The notes: generated from the sequence alone by a model not told the origin. 64,000 bases of DNA from Macrotis lagotis (GCF_037893015.1 NC_133666.1:466885642-466949641); one strand, 5' to 3'; counted from the stretch's first letter, positions 34,451 through 44,854 are shown. Program-made: numbers and translations.

Positions 34451-34594
34451 TTTTTTTTTAGGGGTTTTTTTTTGCAAGGCAGATGGGGTTAAGTGGCTTG
34501 CCCAAGGCCACACAGCTAGGTAATTATTAAGTGTCTGAGACCGGATTTGAACCCAGGTACTCCTGACTTCAAGGCTGGTGCTTTATCCACTATG
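34451..34594 (-). repeat. WSINE1-like SINE, slightly 5'-truncated
   Basis: Antisense copy. Direct repeats CAACAAATACATTTTC and CAACAAATATGTTTTC (34435-34450, 34595-34610) differ at two sites. Confidence 0.9.
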
Positions 34595-35369
34595 CAACAA
34601 ATATGTTTTCATATGTTAGCAAAGAATTTCAAACCAGAGAGCTAAACTCAATGAAAAATTTCATGAAATAGCTAGGAGTTAGGGTTGGAACATAATTTTA
34701 AGTTATTTTTTCATATAAACACAGGGTTAACACATGTACAAAACAAATTTTGTATTTGATTTCTTTAGCGACAAACATAAGCATTTTTATTCTTCACTAA
34801 AACCAGTGACTAGCTGTTTGACTTGAAAAGGCAAAGGAAGACTGTCATAGATAAAACTGACATCAGAAACCAAGACAATCTAAGGTGGGGGTTTTAGAAA
34901 AACAAGCAAGAAAATAAAAGGCAGTGGGAGTAAAATAGGAAATATCTGAGTTTAAATAAAGACTATCTGAAAAATTGAGGAATGGCTTAACAGACTGTGG
35001 TATATGTATGTCATGGAACAGTATTGTTCTATTAGAAACCAGGAGGGATGGGAATTCAGGGAAGCCTGGAGGGATTTGCATGAACTGATGCTGAGCAAGA
35101 TGAGCAAAATCAGAAAAACATTGTATACCCTAACAGCAACATAGGGATGATGATCAACCTTAATGGACTTTCTCATTCCATCAGTGCAACAATCAGGGAC
35201 AAGTTTGGGCTATCTGTAATGGAGAATACCATCTGTGTCCAGAGAAAGAATTGTAGAGTTTAAACAAAGACCAAAGACCTTTAATTTAGAAAAAACTGTT
35301 ATCTTATTATGTAATTTTGCTATCTCTTATACTTAATTTTTTCTTCCTTAAGGATATGCTTTCTCTGGA

Positions 35370-35475
35370 AAGGTCTTTATGGGGCAGCTAGGTGGCTCAG
35401 GGTATATAGAGTACTGGTCTGGAGTCAGAAAGACTCATCTTCTTGCATTCAAACTTGGCCTTGGACATTTCCAAG
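35370..35475 (+). repeat. Templated copy of 37160-37265
   Basis: 106 bp matching 37160-37265 with one difference (T versus C near 35462/37252). The copied block begins 10-11 bp upstream of the SINE start and stops mid-SINE, so it is not a retrotransposition product. Confidence 0.9.
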
Positions 35476-35476
35476 A

Positions 35477-35544
35477 GTTAGTCTTCACATTGTTTCCATT
35501 CAACTTATATCAATGTATACCATGGAAACAATGTGAAGACTAAC
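35477..35544. repeat. Perfect 23-bp inverted repeat
   Basis: Arms at 35477-35499 and 35522-35544 are perfect reverse complements around a 22-bp loop. The right arm is normal L1 3' UTR sequence; the left arm is an inverted copy of it. Confidence 0.95.
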
Positions 35545-35779
35545 AGACTGCCTTCTGTTGGGGGAAGCAAGATTAGGGGGGAAATTGTAATACTCAAAAT
35601 TTTTCTTAAAAAAAGAATATCTGAAAAAAAAAGACTGACCTACACAAAATGGTTTGAACTATAGATACTATTTGGTTTTAAGCCAGGAGAAAAATATGAT
35701 GTGCATAAAACAGAAAGAGGTAGAAAGGGAAATGATGATTAATTCACAATTTAATTTACTATTTAGTCACTCCTCCCAG

Positions 35780-36060
35780 CTCAGTTAATATGGTCATCAT
35801 ATATAATCAGAATTGACAAGGCGTTAATGTGGTAACAAGGTATAATACCTTCACAAAATGTGAATACCTTTCTATGATTGAATTAGAAGGGGCAAATGCC
35901 ATATACTGGGTTAAAACTGGCCAAGCTCTTTGAAGCTATAAATAACTAAACCTGTCAGCAAGTTGAGGCAGTTCTGGCAGAAGCTAGCAATTAAAGAAGA
36001 ACCACTAAGAGGGAATTTCTTTCTTACCATCCCTCCCCCTTTCTCCATCAACCAGTATGC
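35780..36060 (+). repeat. Unclassified interspersed repeat, copy 1 (LTR-like?)
   Basis: Weakly matches 39100-39380 in the same orientation. Shared landmarks are 'CTAAACCTG..AGCAAG.TGAGG', 'AGC.AGC.ATT' and 'TTGAATTAGAAG' versus 'ATTGAATCACAAG'. Family unknown. Confidence 0.4.
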
Positions 36061-36179
36061 TAAATGCTAGCAACAGAATGATATTTAACCAGAAAGACAC
36101 AACCTACCTGGTACTGAAAGAATCTGTTCAAGAGAGTTTGAAATACAGTTAAGGGAGCAGAGACACATCCTTGATAGAC

Positions 36180-36438
36180 GTAGATATAGGTGGAACAGTA
36201 GATAGTGCACTACATCAGAAATCAGGAAGATTTATCTTCTTGAGTTGAAATCCAGCCTCAGACACTTACTAACTGTGTGACCCTGAGCAAGTCACTTTAC
36301 CCTGATGGCCTCAGTTTCCTTATCTGTAAAATGACCTGTAGAAGGAAATGACAAACCACTTTCTTTGCCAAGAAAACCCCAAATGGACTCATGAAGAATC
36401 AGAATGACTGAAAAGACTCAACCACAGCAACAGAAGTA
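36180..36438 (+). repeat. CORE-SINE with RTE-like tail
   Basis: Shows 'GGTGGAACAGTAGATAGTGC', CORE 'AACTGTGTGACCCTGAGCAA', 'CAGTTTCCTTATCTGTAAAA' and 'GAAAACCCCAAATGGACTCA'. Confidence 0.85.
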
Positions 36439-36440
36439 TC

Positions 36441-37159
36441 CCAGGAATCTATGAGAAGCAAAATGAGCATTTTGTTTCTTTTGTTTTAATTAAATAACTT
36501 TCAAGAATGTTTCCTTTATGAGTCAGACCAGCTTCATCGATAATTTCTGCAAGATTGAATTTTTATATACTGATGTCTATTTTATTACTGTATCTATAAT
36601 GACTATGAAAGCTATAAAGAGCAGGATATATCCTGAATGCCCTAGAATACTGATGCCTACCAATTTGTCTAGTACACACTTCAGAAACTGATCCATCTTA
36701 ATAGAGTTTTTCCCCCAAGTTTTAAACAGAATTGTTGAATTCATATTTTCCGAGATCCTTATAGAACACAGTCATAGGATGAAGTGTAGCTAATGACTTT
36801 GAGCCCCAAGTAACCAACCTTAAGTATATAATCCCTTTTGGGGAACCTCACACCTCTTTGAGAACTTTCTTGAGTTAATTTCTTTTTTAGTTATTTATCG
36901 TATTGAAGCATGAGTCCTGTCTCCCATTTGTAATACTTTAGGGGTTGCAAGGATCCATTGATAAAATTTTCAAGTATCCAATGTGTGTTGTGTGGACCTG
37001 GAAGAATTTTTAAGAAGGATTGTTTATTTTCTCACTTAATCTCAGTTAATCCCTCCTGGGAGAGTTCCAAGTGTTCCTGGAGCTCTGTAGAGACCAGACT
37101 TTCCTTCTGGGATAGAAAGTTTGTTTTTCTTCACACTTTTTCTTGTCTTTGAGTTGAGT
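36441..37159. other. Unique sequence
   Basis: No gene or clear repeat recognised. Confidence 0.4.
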
Positions 37160-37170
37160 AAGGTCTTTAT

Positions 37171-37555
37171 GGGGCAGCTAGGTGGCTCAGGGTATATAGA
37201 GTACTGGTCTGGAGTCAGAAAGACTCATCTTCTTGCATTCAAACTTGGCCTCGGACATTTCCAAGCTGTTGTGACCCTCACCAAGTCATTTCACCCTATT
37301 TGCCTCAGGTTCCTCATCTGTAAAATGAGCTGGAGAAATAAATGTCAAACTCCTCCAATATTTCTGTCAAGAAAACTCCAAATGGGGCAGCTAGGTAGTG
37401 CAATGGATAAAGCATAGGCCTTGGACTCAGGAGGACCTGAGTTCAAATCCAACTTCAGACCTTAATACTTAGTTGTATGACCTTGGGCAAGTCACTTAAT
37501 TCCATTACCTTTCAAAAAAAAAAGAAAAAAGGACCCTTAAATGGGGGCACAAAGA
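37171..37555 (+). repeat. CORE-SINE with RTE-like tail, split by a WSINE1-like copy
   Basis: 'GGGGCAGCTAGGTGGCTCAG' head, then 'CTCATCTGTAAAATGAGCTG' and 'GAAAACTCCAAATGGGG'. The tail resumes after the nested SINE with 'ATGGGGGCACAAAGAG'. Its first 95 bases are the source of the copy at 35381-35475. Confidence 0.85.
37384..37538 (+). repeat. WSINE1-like SINE nested in an older SINE
   Basis: Starts GGGGCAGCTAGGTAGTGC and ends in an A-rich tail. Short direct repeats AAATGGGG lie at both sides (near 37380 and 37539), partly overlapping the SINE's own 5' G-run. Confidence 0.85.
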
Positions 37556-37711
37556 GTTTTTATATAACAGATAACAAAGGTCTTTGTAAACACCAACAAA
37601 TGGCAACCTACGAGAATTTTATAAAATGTCTGCTTGTTAAACAGATGAGTTTAATCTCCAGGTCCATTAGCTATGAAAGTCCTAGATACCAGTTAAAGAA
37701 TGTGCATTTCT

Positions 37712-38411
37712 TTTTTTTTAACTTTTAATTAAAGATTTTATTTATTTTGAGTTTTACAATTTTTCCCTCAATCTCACTTCCCTCCCCCCACCTACCACAG
37801 AAAGCAATTTGTCAGTCTTTACACTGTTTCCATGTTGTACATTGATCCAATTTGAGTGTGTTGAGAGAGAAATCAAATCCTTAAAGAAGAAACATAAAGT
37901 ATAAAAGATAACAAGATCAGACAATAAGATAGCAGGGTTTTTTTTTTTTCTAAATTTAAGGTAATAGTCCTTGGTCTTTGTTCAAACTCCAGAGTTCTTT
38001 ATCTGGATACAGATGTTATTCTCCATTGCAGAGAGCCCAAAATTGTCCCTGATTGTTGCACTGGATGGAATGAGTAAGTCCATCAAGGTTGATCATTGCC
38101 CCCATGTTGCTGTTAGGGTGTACAGTGTTTATCTGGTTCTGTTCATCTCACTCAGCATCAGTTCATGCAAATTCCTCCAGTCTTCCCTGAATTTCCATCC
38201 CTCCAGGTTTAAATGTTCCATGACATACATATACCACAGTTTGCTAAGCCATTCCCCAATTGAAGGACATTTACTTGATTTCCAATTCTTTGCCACCACA
38301 AACAGGGCTGCTATGAATATTTTTGTACAAGTGATGTTTTTACCCTTTTTCATCATCTCTTCAGGGTATAGACCCAGTAGTGGTATTGCTGAATCAAAGG
38401 GTATGCATAAG
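37712..38411 (-). repeat. 5'-truncated L1 3' end
   Basis: Well preserved antisense L1 3' UTR of about 700 bp. Direct repeats GAATGTGCATTTCT and GAATGTGAATTTCT (37698-37711, 38412-38425) bound it. The plus-strand 159-residue open frame here is antisense L1 and not a gene. Confidence 0.9.
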
Positions 38412-38425
38412 GAATGTGAATTTCT

Positions 38426-39079
38426 AAATGCTATGAACTGTACTATATGAACTCTGCCAAAAAGCACTCCAGTTGATTTGCTCAGGGTAATAAATGTTTA
38501 ACTGGAGAATGTAAATGGACGAAATTTGAATTTTACAGAAGACATATGACAATGTAAAATGAACAAAAGACTCTTGGTTTACAGCTAAAATAGTGAACAT
38601 TGTCTGACTCTGAGAAATAAAATTATCAATAAGTACTCAAACAAAACAAGTAGTGATTAAAGTGATTAGAGCTTGAACCCTGCAGGTCAGATGAATTTTA
38701 TCTATAACCAGTGAATCTCCAGGTTTCAAAGATTCTTAACCTAGAGTCAATTGACAAATTTAGAAAGAAAAAGATGTATCTTTATTTTCACTAGCCTCTA
38801 TCTGAAATTTATTATTTCTTCCAATTATTGAAAAATATTTGGAGGAGAGATCCATAGGTTTAACAGACTACCAAAGAAGTCTATGAAATCTAAAATATTA
38901 CAAGAACCCTGCATATACATGAATTATCATTGATGCCAGAAGATTCCCCCCAAATTTTTATTTTGGAAGGTCATTCAGGAGCTACCCTTTGCTGATCTCC
39001 ATTCAATAAACCTTTTTTTTACTACCACACTGTGGTTCTCAATTTCCTGGTGAACCTTGATCTTCTGTGGATTGTGTTC
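38426..39079. other. Unique sequence
   Basis: No gene or clear repeat recognised. Confidence 0.4.
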
Positions 39080-39385
39080 CCCTCTCTGCCCCAGGTCAAT
39101 TGATAAAGCCACAGGATAGAATCACCCATGACCGGGTGCTAACGTGATAAGATGCTAGTCCCAAATGATTTCTTTTACAAAATGAGACCTCTTCCCTCTA
39201 ATTGAATCACAAGTGGTCATGCATAAGTGAGACTGAAAAATGATCAACTTGATAGTTAAACCTGCTAGCAAGATGAGGTTGCTCTAAAAGGAGCCAGCCA
39301 TTGAGGAACTAGATCCCTGAAAAGGAACTGATTTTGCAGCAATAGAGGATGGTATTTGTTTATCTTCTTTTCTCTCTCATCACAC
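39080..39385 (+). repeat. Unclassified interspersed repeat, copy 2
   Basis: See copy at 35780-36060. Diverged; no coding motif. Confidence 0.4.
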
Positions 39386-39445
39386 TGTAATACTGGTAAA
39401 AAATATAAAACACTGATTGTCCCTAGCCCTTCACTTCCTGGAAAG

Positions 39446-39506
39446 TTTCATATATTATATATTATATATATCATATATTATATATATATATATATATATA
39501 ATATTG
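39446..39506. repeat. (TA)n microsatellite
   Basis: AT-only run with a single C. Confidence 0.92.
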
Positions 39507-40655
39507 CATAAATATTACATTTTCATCCTTTCCCCAGGGTTCTCTTTCCTTTAAGTGAGTTTGGGGTACCTAGGTTCTCTACAAATGGCTCCAATCCCTC
39601 AAGAATAGAGAGTGGTCCCTATACCCCACTTTAGTCATTTTAGTCACTAAGTCAGATCAGTTTTTTCAAAGAAATATTTACTTCTAAAAGGTATAATAAC
39701 ACACAAACCCCTTTTCTCCCTAGCTATCTCTTTCTCTGGGGAAGGAAAGGAAATAGATCTACCCTTTGTTTAATTACTACAGAGCAATGGTGTAGTACTT
39801 TGTACTCACCTCTTGTCCAGTGTCAGGAATCTAATAAAAATGTAATTGGGAAATGTGCTACATAAATAATGTTAATTTGTGGTTTTCTAAGTGAATACTT
39901 GTCACTACTGCTATGAAACACAGTTTCAGTTCCAAATCCAAACTCTACATACTGAGAAGTGGTCCTGAGTCTGGCTTCAAGAAATCTATTCCCAAAGCTT
40001 TCCATTTCATTTGAAGAGAAGTTAATATAGGATCAACTATACTAAAGTTATAAGATATTCAGTTAAATTTCAAGACTGCTCCCACCTCCCCACACATATC
40101 CAAAATTCCATTCTATAGACTTCAAGAACCTGTTATCTCATTGTTTGGGGTTGGGAGGAGGGTGGAAAGGTGCTGAAGAGTAAGGAGAAAAATGTAACAA
40201 TTTTAAATGAAGCCCTCTTTAGGAAAAAAAAAAGTCACACTTTCAACCAGATGCCTCTTTAAAGAAAAAAAATAATGATTTGTAAGAATGCATTTTAACT
40301 AGTGTCTTCTAATAGATGATTATTTTATATAGTACTATTTTAAAACATCATATGCCCACATATGTCTCAAACAGTCTGATATAATCCAAAATCTAGAAAA
40401 CAGATGTAGTAATTACAAAAAGAATTTGAGTAACAGTATGTTTTGGGAAACAAAGAGCAAATTTGCTCTACTTATGGTCAATGTTTGCAAAAGATTTAAT
40501 TTGAAGAAAATTTAGAAGGAACTAACATCCTCTACTCCAGTGGTTGTTCCCATACCAAAGAAATGGACAGAATGGAATTCACAGGAATAATACCATGAAA
40601 GAAAATTATATAGGATTGGAGGTATCCAAATCATGACATTTTGGCCTTCATGAGT
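39507..40655. other. Unique sequence
   Basis: About 1.1 kb with no gene or clear repeat recognised. Confidence 0.4.
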
Positions 40656-40659
40656 CCAC

Positions 40660-40848
40660 AAAGCTCCTGAAAGTAGCCTGAATGAGAATAAAATGTTGCC
40701 CTGGTTCTATTTTGTTGGCTTTTAGAACTAGAGCCATGATTAAGAGGGACGGCTAGGGGCGTTCATATTGTACTTCTAGAGGTGAAATTCTTGGACATGG
40801 TGCAGGATGGACCATAGCAAAAGGATTTTCTAAGAATGTTTTCATTAT
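40660..40848 (+). pseudogene. 18S rRNA pseudogene, left part
   Basis: The stretch from about 40701 follows the central domain of eukaryotic 18S rRNA in order. Landmarks are 'GGTTCTATTTTGTTGGCTTT', 'GCCATGATTAAGAGGGACGG', 'CTAGAGGTGAAATTCTTGGA' and 'AAGAATGTTTTCATTATTCA'. Differences are mainly C to T and G to A changes at CpG-rich spots, expected of an old non-functional copy. It stops at 'TCAAGAAG' where an LTR was inserted, and the rRNA sequence resumes at 41702. 40660-40700 is a weaker match. Confidence 0.93.
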
Positions 40849-41701
40849 TCAAGAAGTGGAATATTCCTTCTTAAGAGTTAATATTCGGGCAGCTAGGTGG
40901 CACAATGGATAGAGTACCAGCCCTGGAGTCAGGAGTACCTGAGTTCAAATCCGGCCTTGGACACTTAATAACTACCTGGCTGTGTGGCCTTGGGCAAGCC
41001 ACTCAACATTGCCTTGCAAAAGCCTTAAAAAAAAGAGAGTTAATATTCCTAGTGAAGTCTTTTCAGGGTTAAAAATCATTAAAACAAAGACAGACAATTA
41101 CTCTTAGACTATTCTTTAGAAGAAAAAGGGAGAGAGACCTTGCATTCCAAGACAGGATCTCTCCTGATTCTGTTAGGGGAGAAACAGTGGACTATTTCCA
41201 GAGAGACCTTGCATTTTTAGCTAGTCACCTATTTGATGATAAAACTGTCTTAACTGGGAGAACAGTCAACTGTTCCCATGAGAAAAACCTTGCATTCCAA
41301 TGAAACTCATAAGACTCCTCTTGTTTAATGATAAGTAGACTGTTCCTCGACCTTGTGTTACATTACTTCAATTAGTTATAATCCTGAAGGTTATTCTCAC
41401 CATCTGGATGATGAGGTAATATTTTATGAAAACTTTTCATTCTTTTCTTTGTTGCTGGGGTAGATTTTCACAAGTAGAATGTAACTGTGAAGACTAACCG
41501 ATACGTCTACAGAGAGGGATGATAGGAAGGAGAAGGGGATGGTGTTAGGTCATATAATCTTGTTTGCTTGTCAATTAGGGGCAGCTCTTTGATCTTCATT
41601 ATATTTGTAAGACTTGGAGTGTGCCCTTTTCTCAAGAAAAGCCAAAATAAACTTTTGTTTTTTCTCATAGGAGTCTCTATATTTTTTTAAGTGGATTTTT
41701 A
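40849..41701 (+). mobile_element. Solo LTR of an endogenous retrovirus, inserted in the 18S pseudogene
   Basis: Starts TGGAATATTCC and ends 'TTTTTATCCCACA', giving TG...CA ends. AATAAA at 41646-41651 lies about 55 bp before the end, as expected for R/U5. The upstream U3-like part has three degenerate repeats with 'ACCTTGCATT' near 41138, 41205 and 41289, and 'ACAGT..ACT.TTCC' between them. About 700 bp without the nested SINE. Target duplication is imperfect. No internal retroviral genes remain. Confidence 0.7.
40887..41035 (+). repeat. WSINE1-like SINE nested in the LTR
   Basis: Complete copy with A-tail. The 13-bp direct repeat AGAGTTAATATTC lies at 40874-40886 and 41036-41048. Confidence 0.95.
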
Positions 41702-41850
41702 TCCCACAGAGAATGATGAGGTTTGGAGGTTCAAAGATGATCAGTTACCAATTGTAGTTCAGACCATGAATGATGCTGACTGGTGTTATTCCCATGACCC
41801 ACTGAGAAATTTCCAGGAAACCAAAGTCTTTGAGTTCTGGGGAGAGCTGA
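41702..41850 (+). pseudogene. 18S rRNA pseudogene, right part
   Basis: Continues the same rRNA directly: 'GGAGGTTCAAAGATGATCAG', 'GTTATTCCCATGACCC' and 'AGGAAACCAAAGTCTTTGAG', then 'TTCTGGGGAGAG'. Homology ends near 41850. Together the two parts cover roughly 300-350 bases of the 18S molecule, with no 5.8S or spacer sequence. A retrocopied rRNA fragment is the likeliest source. The 60-residue open frame at 41691-41873 is a by-product of the rRNA sequence. Confidence 0.93.
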
Positions 41851-41899
41851 GTAGAACAGTTCAGTCACCTTAGTGACAATTAGACTATCATGAGAAAAG

Positions 41900-42240
41900 T
41901 TAGCTATACCAAAAATTTCAAATATGCCAAGCTGATGATTAGATGATAATGAAACAGGTGAGTTAAATTATAGGGTCACAAAGTTGTCATTAAAATCAGC
42001 ATACTGGAGTGCCTCACTGGTACATGAGGGATACCACATCCATAAGGTTAAAGATTCCAGCACATTCACCTTTTTGCTATCAAACTCAACCAAGAGATGA
42101 TATGGTGCTGCTAAAGGCAATGAGAAGGATGTGGTTTTTATAACAGTCCCCTCACTATAATAAACATAATATGCTAGTCATATCATCATGTATATGATGA
42201 CATGGTTCTCTTTGATTAAGAAGGATGAACATCATCAGTT
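41900..42240 (+). repeat. RTE-type LINE/SINE 3' end
   Basis: Ends 'AAGGATGAACATCATCA'. The last 110 bases match the minus-strand element at 22862-23110. It lies tail to tail with the RTE-like reverse transcriptase pseudogene on the other strand. Confidence 0.6.
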
Positions 42241-42349
42241 GGGAAATATTTAATAAAATAATTTAAAAGATAATAATACAATTTAAAACTAAGTCAATAA
42301 ACAGTTTGCAGGCATCCTTATGGATAGTTTAGTAGTCCCTATTTCTATT

Positions 42350-44115
42350 TTAATTTCATGCCACTGCTGTAATATTTTGAAGGAAAACTGAAGGTGGAGT
42401 AAGGAAACCTGGGTTCAGGAACCTTCCAAATACTGAGCTAGCTCTGGCAATGTGTGTCAACCTCATTGTCAATGTGTACCCCCTTGGAAAGGACACTGCC
42501 AAGGTAAGTGGAACTTGTCCACAGTACTCAAAACTTCTCCATTTGCTGTAATTGATAGTTCCACATATGGATGGTGTGTAGAACACCTGTGTTTTCTTGG
42601 TGTTAATTGTTAGACCAAAATTAGCACAAGCAGCAGGGAATTGATCCATCCTTTGTTGCATCTCAGCTTCAGAGGCTGCAATGAGTGTACAATCATCTGC
42701 AAACAGATCATGCACCAACAATCCCTCCACTTTGGTTTTTTGCTTGTAGCCTTTTCAAGTTGAAGAATTTGTCAACAGTGTGGTACCTGACCTTGAGGAC
42801 GTGTTCATCCCCAGTGAAAGCATTTGATAGCGTGACTGAAAACATCATGCTATAAAGTACAGGAGCAAGAACATATCCTTATTTTACTCCATTGGTGACT
42901 AGGAAATCTCGAGAGCATTGTCCACTATTCAGAACCTGGGCATTCACGCTGTCATGAAACTGATGTACAATGCTGATGAACTTCTTTGGGCAACCAAATT
43001 TTGACATAATTTTCCATAAATCCTCATGACTGATGGTATAAAAGACCTTGGTCAGATCTACAAATATAGAGATCTCTAGCTTGTTCCTGGCATTTTTCCT
43101 GGAGTTGTCAGGCAATAAACACCATATCAACTGTCCCTTGACCCTTTTTGAAGCCACACTGGCTCTCAAGGAGATGACCAACTTCCAGGTGAAGGATTGG
43201 TCTATTGAAAATGAATTCTGGGAAGAATTTTACCAGCAATGACTAAAAAAAAATACTCCTGTGATTGTCACAAGATGGTCTATTCCCTTTACCTTTATAG
43301 AGATGGATCATGGAGGCATCCTTGAATTCTTCGGGGATAACCCCTTCATGCCATATAACCAGGAAAACTTCAGTCAATTTTTGTAGATCTCAGTTGGGAT
43401 AGAATCAGCACCAGGCACTTTTGCAACTTGAAAGGATCCTAATGGCATTCAAAACCTCTTCTTCAGTTAGAACTTCAGCTAAGGACTGATTGACTCCAAC
43501 TTGAGGTAAATGGTCAAAGGCTTCTGCATTGATTAATGATGGTCTATTAAGAACACTTTGGAAGTGTTCAGCCCATTTCTCTAGGATTCTGTCCCTATTG
43601 TTAATCAATGTGGATCTATCAGTACTGAGTAGTTGAGACACAACACATGTCTTTGGCCCATAAATAGCCTTCAGGGTATCATAAAAGCATTTTGGTTTGT
43701 TACTGTCTGCATAAAATTGAATTTTATCTGCCTTCTTATTGAGCCAAGAGTCCTTCATCTCTCTAAGCTTCACTTGGACTTTAATTTTGATGGAATTAAA
43801 TGCTGCCTTCTTAGAAATGGATGAACTATCTGCTGGTAAACCCTGTGGAGTTCTTGTTTTTCATTTAGCAGCTTCTGTATTTCCCCATCCTTTTCATCAA
43901 ACCAGTCTTGGTGTTTGAGAATATTCTGGCCCAGATGCAATGCTGTATACCAGATCACTGAAAGCTGCTGAATCCTTTTCTGCTCTACTGCTGCCAACTG
44001 TGTGTTGGCGCAGTTTTCCCTCCAAACTGTTCCTGCTCAGAAAGAGACCCTAATCGCTTGACATTAATTCTTCTAGTATTCATTTTGCCTTGGGTCTTCC
44101 TTGAATGCACCCTAT
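42350..44115 (-). pseudogene. RTE-like LINE reverse transcriptase, decayed
   Basis: Encoded on the minus strand in several broken frames. From N to C: a linker (43997-43770, 'LKHQDWFDEKDGEIQKLL'); then 43773-43405 ('MKLREMKDSWLNKKADKIQF', 'AEHFQSVLNRPSLINAEAF', 'EEEVLNAIRILSSCKSA'); then 43181-42879 with the reverse transcriptase core ('FVDLTKVFYTISHEDLWKI', 'KFGCPKKFI', 'DFLVTNGVK'); then 42730-42356 with the catalytic 'FADDCTLIAASEAEMQQRM' and 'FGLTINTKKTQVF'. The VTNGVK/FADDC signature suits an RTE-superfamily element (RTEX-like) and differs from both L1 and BovB. Most of the endonuclease is missing or unrecognisable, and stops separate the blocks. Clade is from memory. Confidence 0.8.
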
Positions 44116-44183
44116 ATCCTACATGTATTGCTTACCTCATTACATTGTGTTAAAGCACTTTGCTGACTTAAATTTTGAGTATT

Positions 44184-44334
44184 TTTTTTTAGGTTTTTGC
44201 AAGGCAAATGGGGTTAAGTGGCTTGCCCAAGGCCACACAGCTAGGTAATTATTAAGTGTCTGAGACTAGATTTGAACCCAGGTACTCCTGACTCCAAGGC
44301 TGGTGCTTTATCCACTACGCCACCTAGCCGCCCC
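44184..44334 (-). repeat. WSINE1-like SINE
   Basis: Antisense complete copy. Direct repeats TTTGAGTATT lie at 44174-44183 and 44335-44344. Confidence 0.93.
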
Positions 44335-44384
44335 TTTGAGTATTATTTTTAACAAGCTGTGGTTTCTCATTGCATCCAGGTCAT

Positions 44385-44510
44385 CTACTGATTCTTCTTG
44401 GACCACTGCATCCAGATGGCTCTGGAAAAGAAAGCGAGTCTGGTGACTATGCATAGCCTTGCATGTCATGGCTGATGTCCTAGTCCTCTTCTAAAATAGA
44501 AAAACAAGAA
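44385..44510 (+). repeat. RTE-type SINE tail fragment
   Basis: 'TCCAGATGGCTCTGGAAAAG', 'GAGTCTGGTGACTATGCATA' and 'GATGTCCTAGTCCTCTTCTA' match the tail of the SINE at 47.5 kb. Confidence 0.65.
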
Positions 44511-44854
44511 AAAAAACAATATTTCTATGAGAAATTAAACCAAAAGTCCCCCAATAAAAGCTCACTAACTCAACAAATCCCAAAGATCTCTCATTTGTCA
44601 AGTTGACTGGGAAGCCACCTTACCAACCCCTTATATCATTAAGTTCCTGAGCATATTACTTCCTCTATAAAATAAGAATAATAATTTGTATGAAAACTTG
44701 TAAGATTTTTGTGAAGAAAAGTACTCCATAAAACTTAAAGAAGTTAATAGATACAAACTGTTTCTGCTATAATTTAGGGAGTGGACAGATGAGGAAAATA
44801 TTATTTCCAGATTCTATGCATCTCTCTTGAAAATCTTAAAGTATTTTCAAATAT

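Larger units (their letters stand above)
34971..35617 (+). repeat. L1 3' end containing a complex rearrangement
   Basis: Plus-strand L1 3' UTR: 'GAGGAATGGCTTAACAGACT', 'TTTGCATGAACTGATGCTGA', 'TAATGGACTTTCTCATTCCA', and the G-rich end near 35560. The direct repeat TATCTGAAAA (34964-34973 and 35618-35627) marks the insertion. An internal part, 35370-35521, is replaced by foreign and inverted sequence. Confidence 0.8.

Noticed and set aside
37971..38450. 159-residue plus-strand open frame, the longest in the window
   Set aside because: It lies wholly over an antisense L1 3' UTR and the flanking junction; no domain and no gene context.
41691..41873. 60-residue open frame
   Set aside because: Coincides with the 18S rRNA pseudogene; the translation has no meaning.
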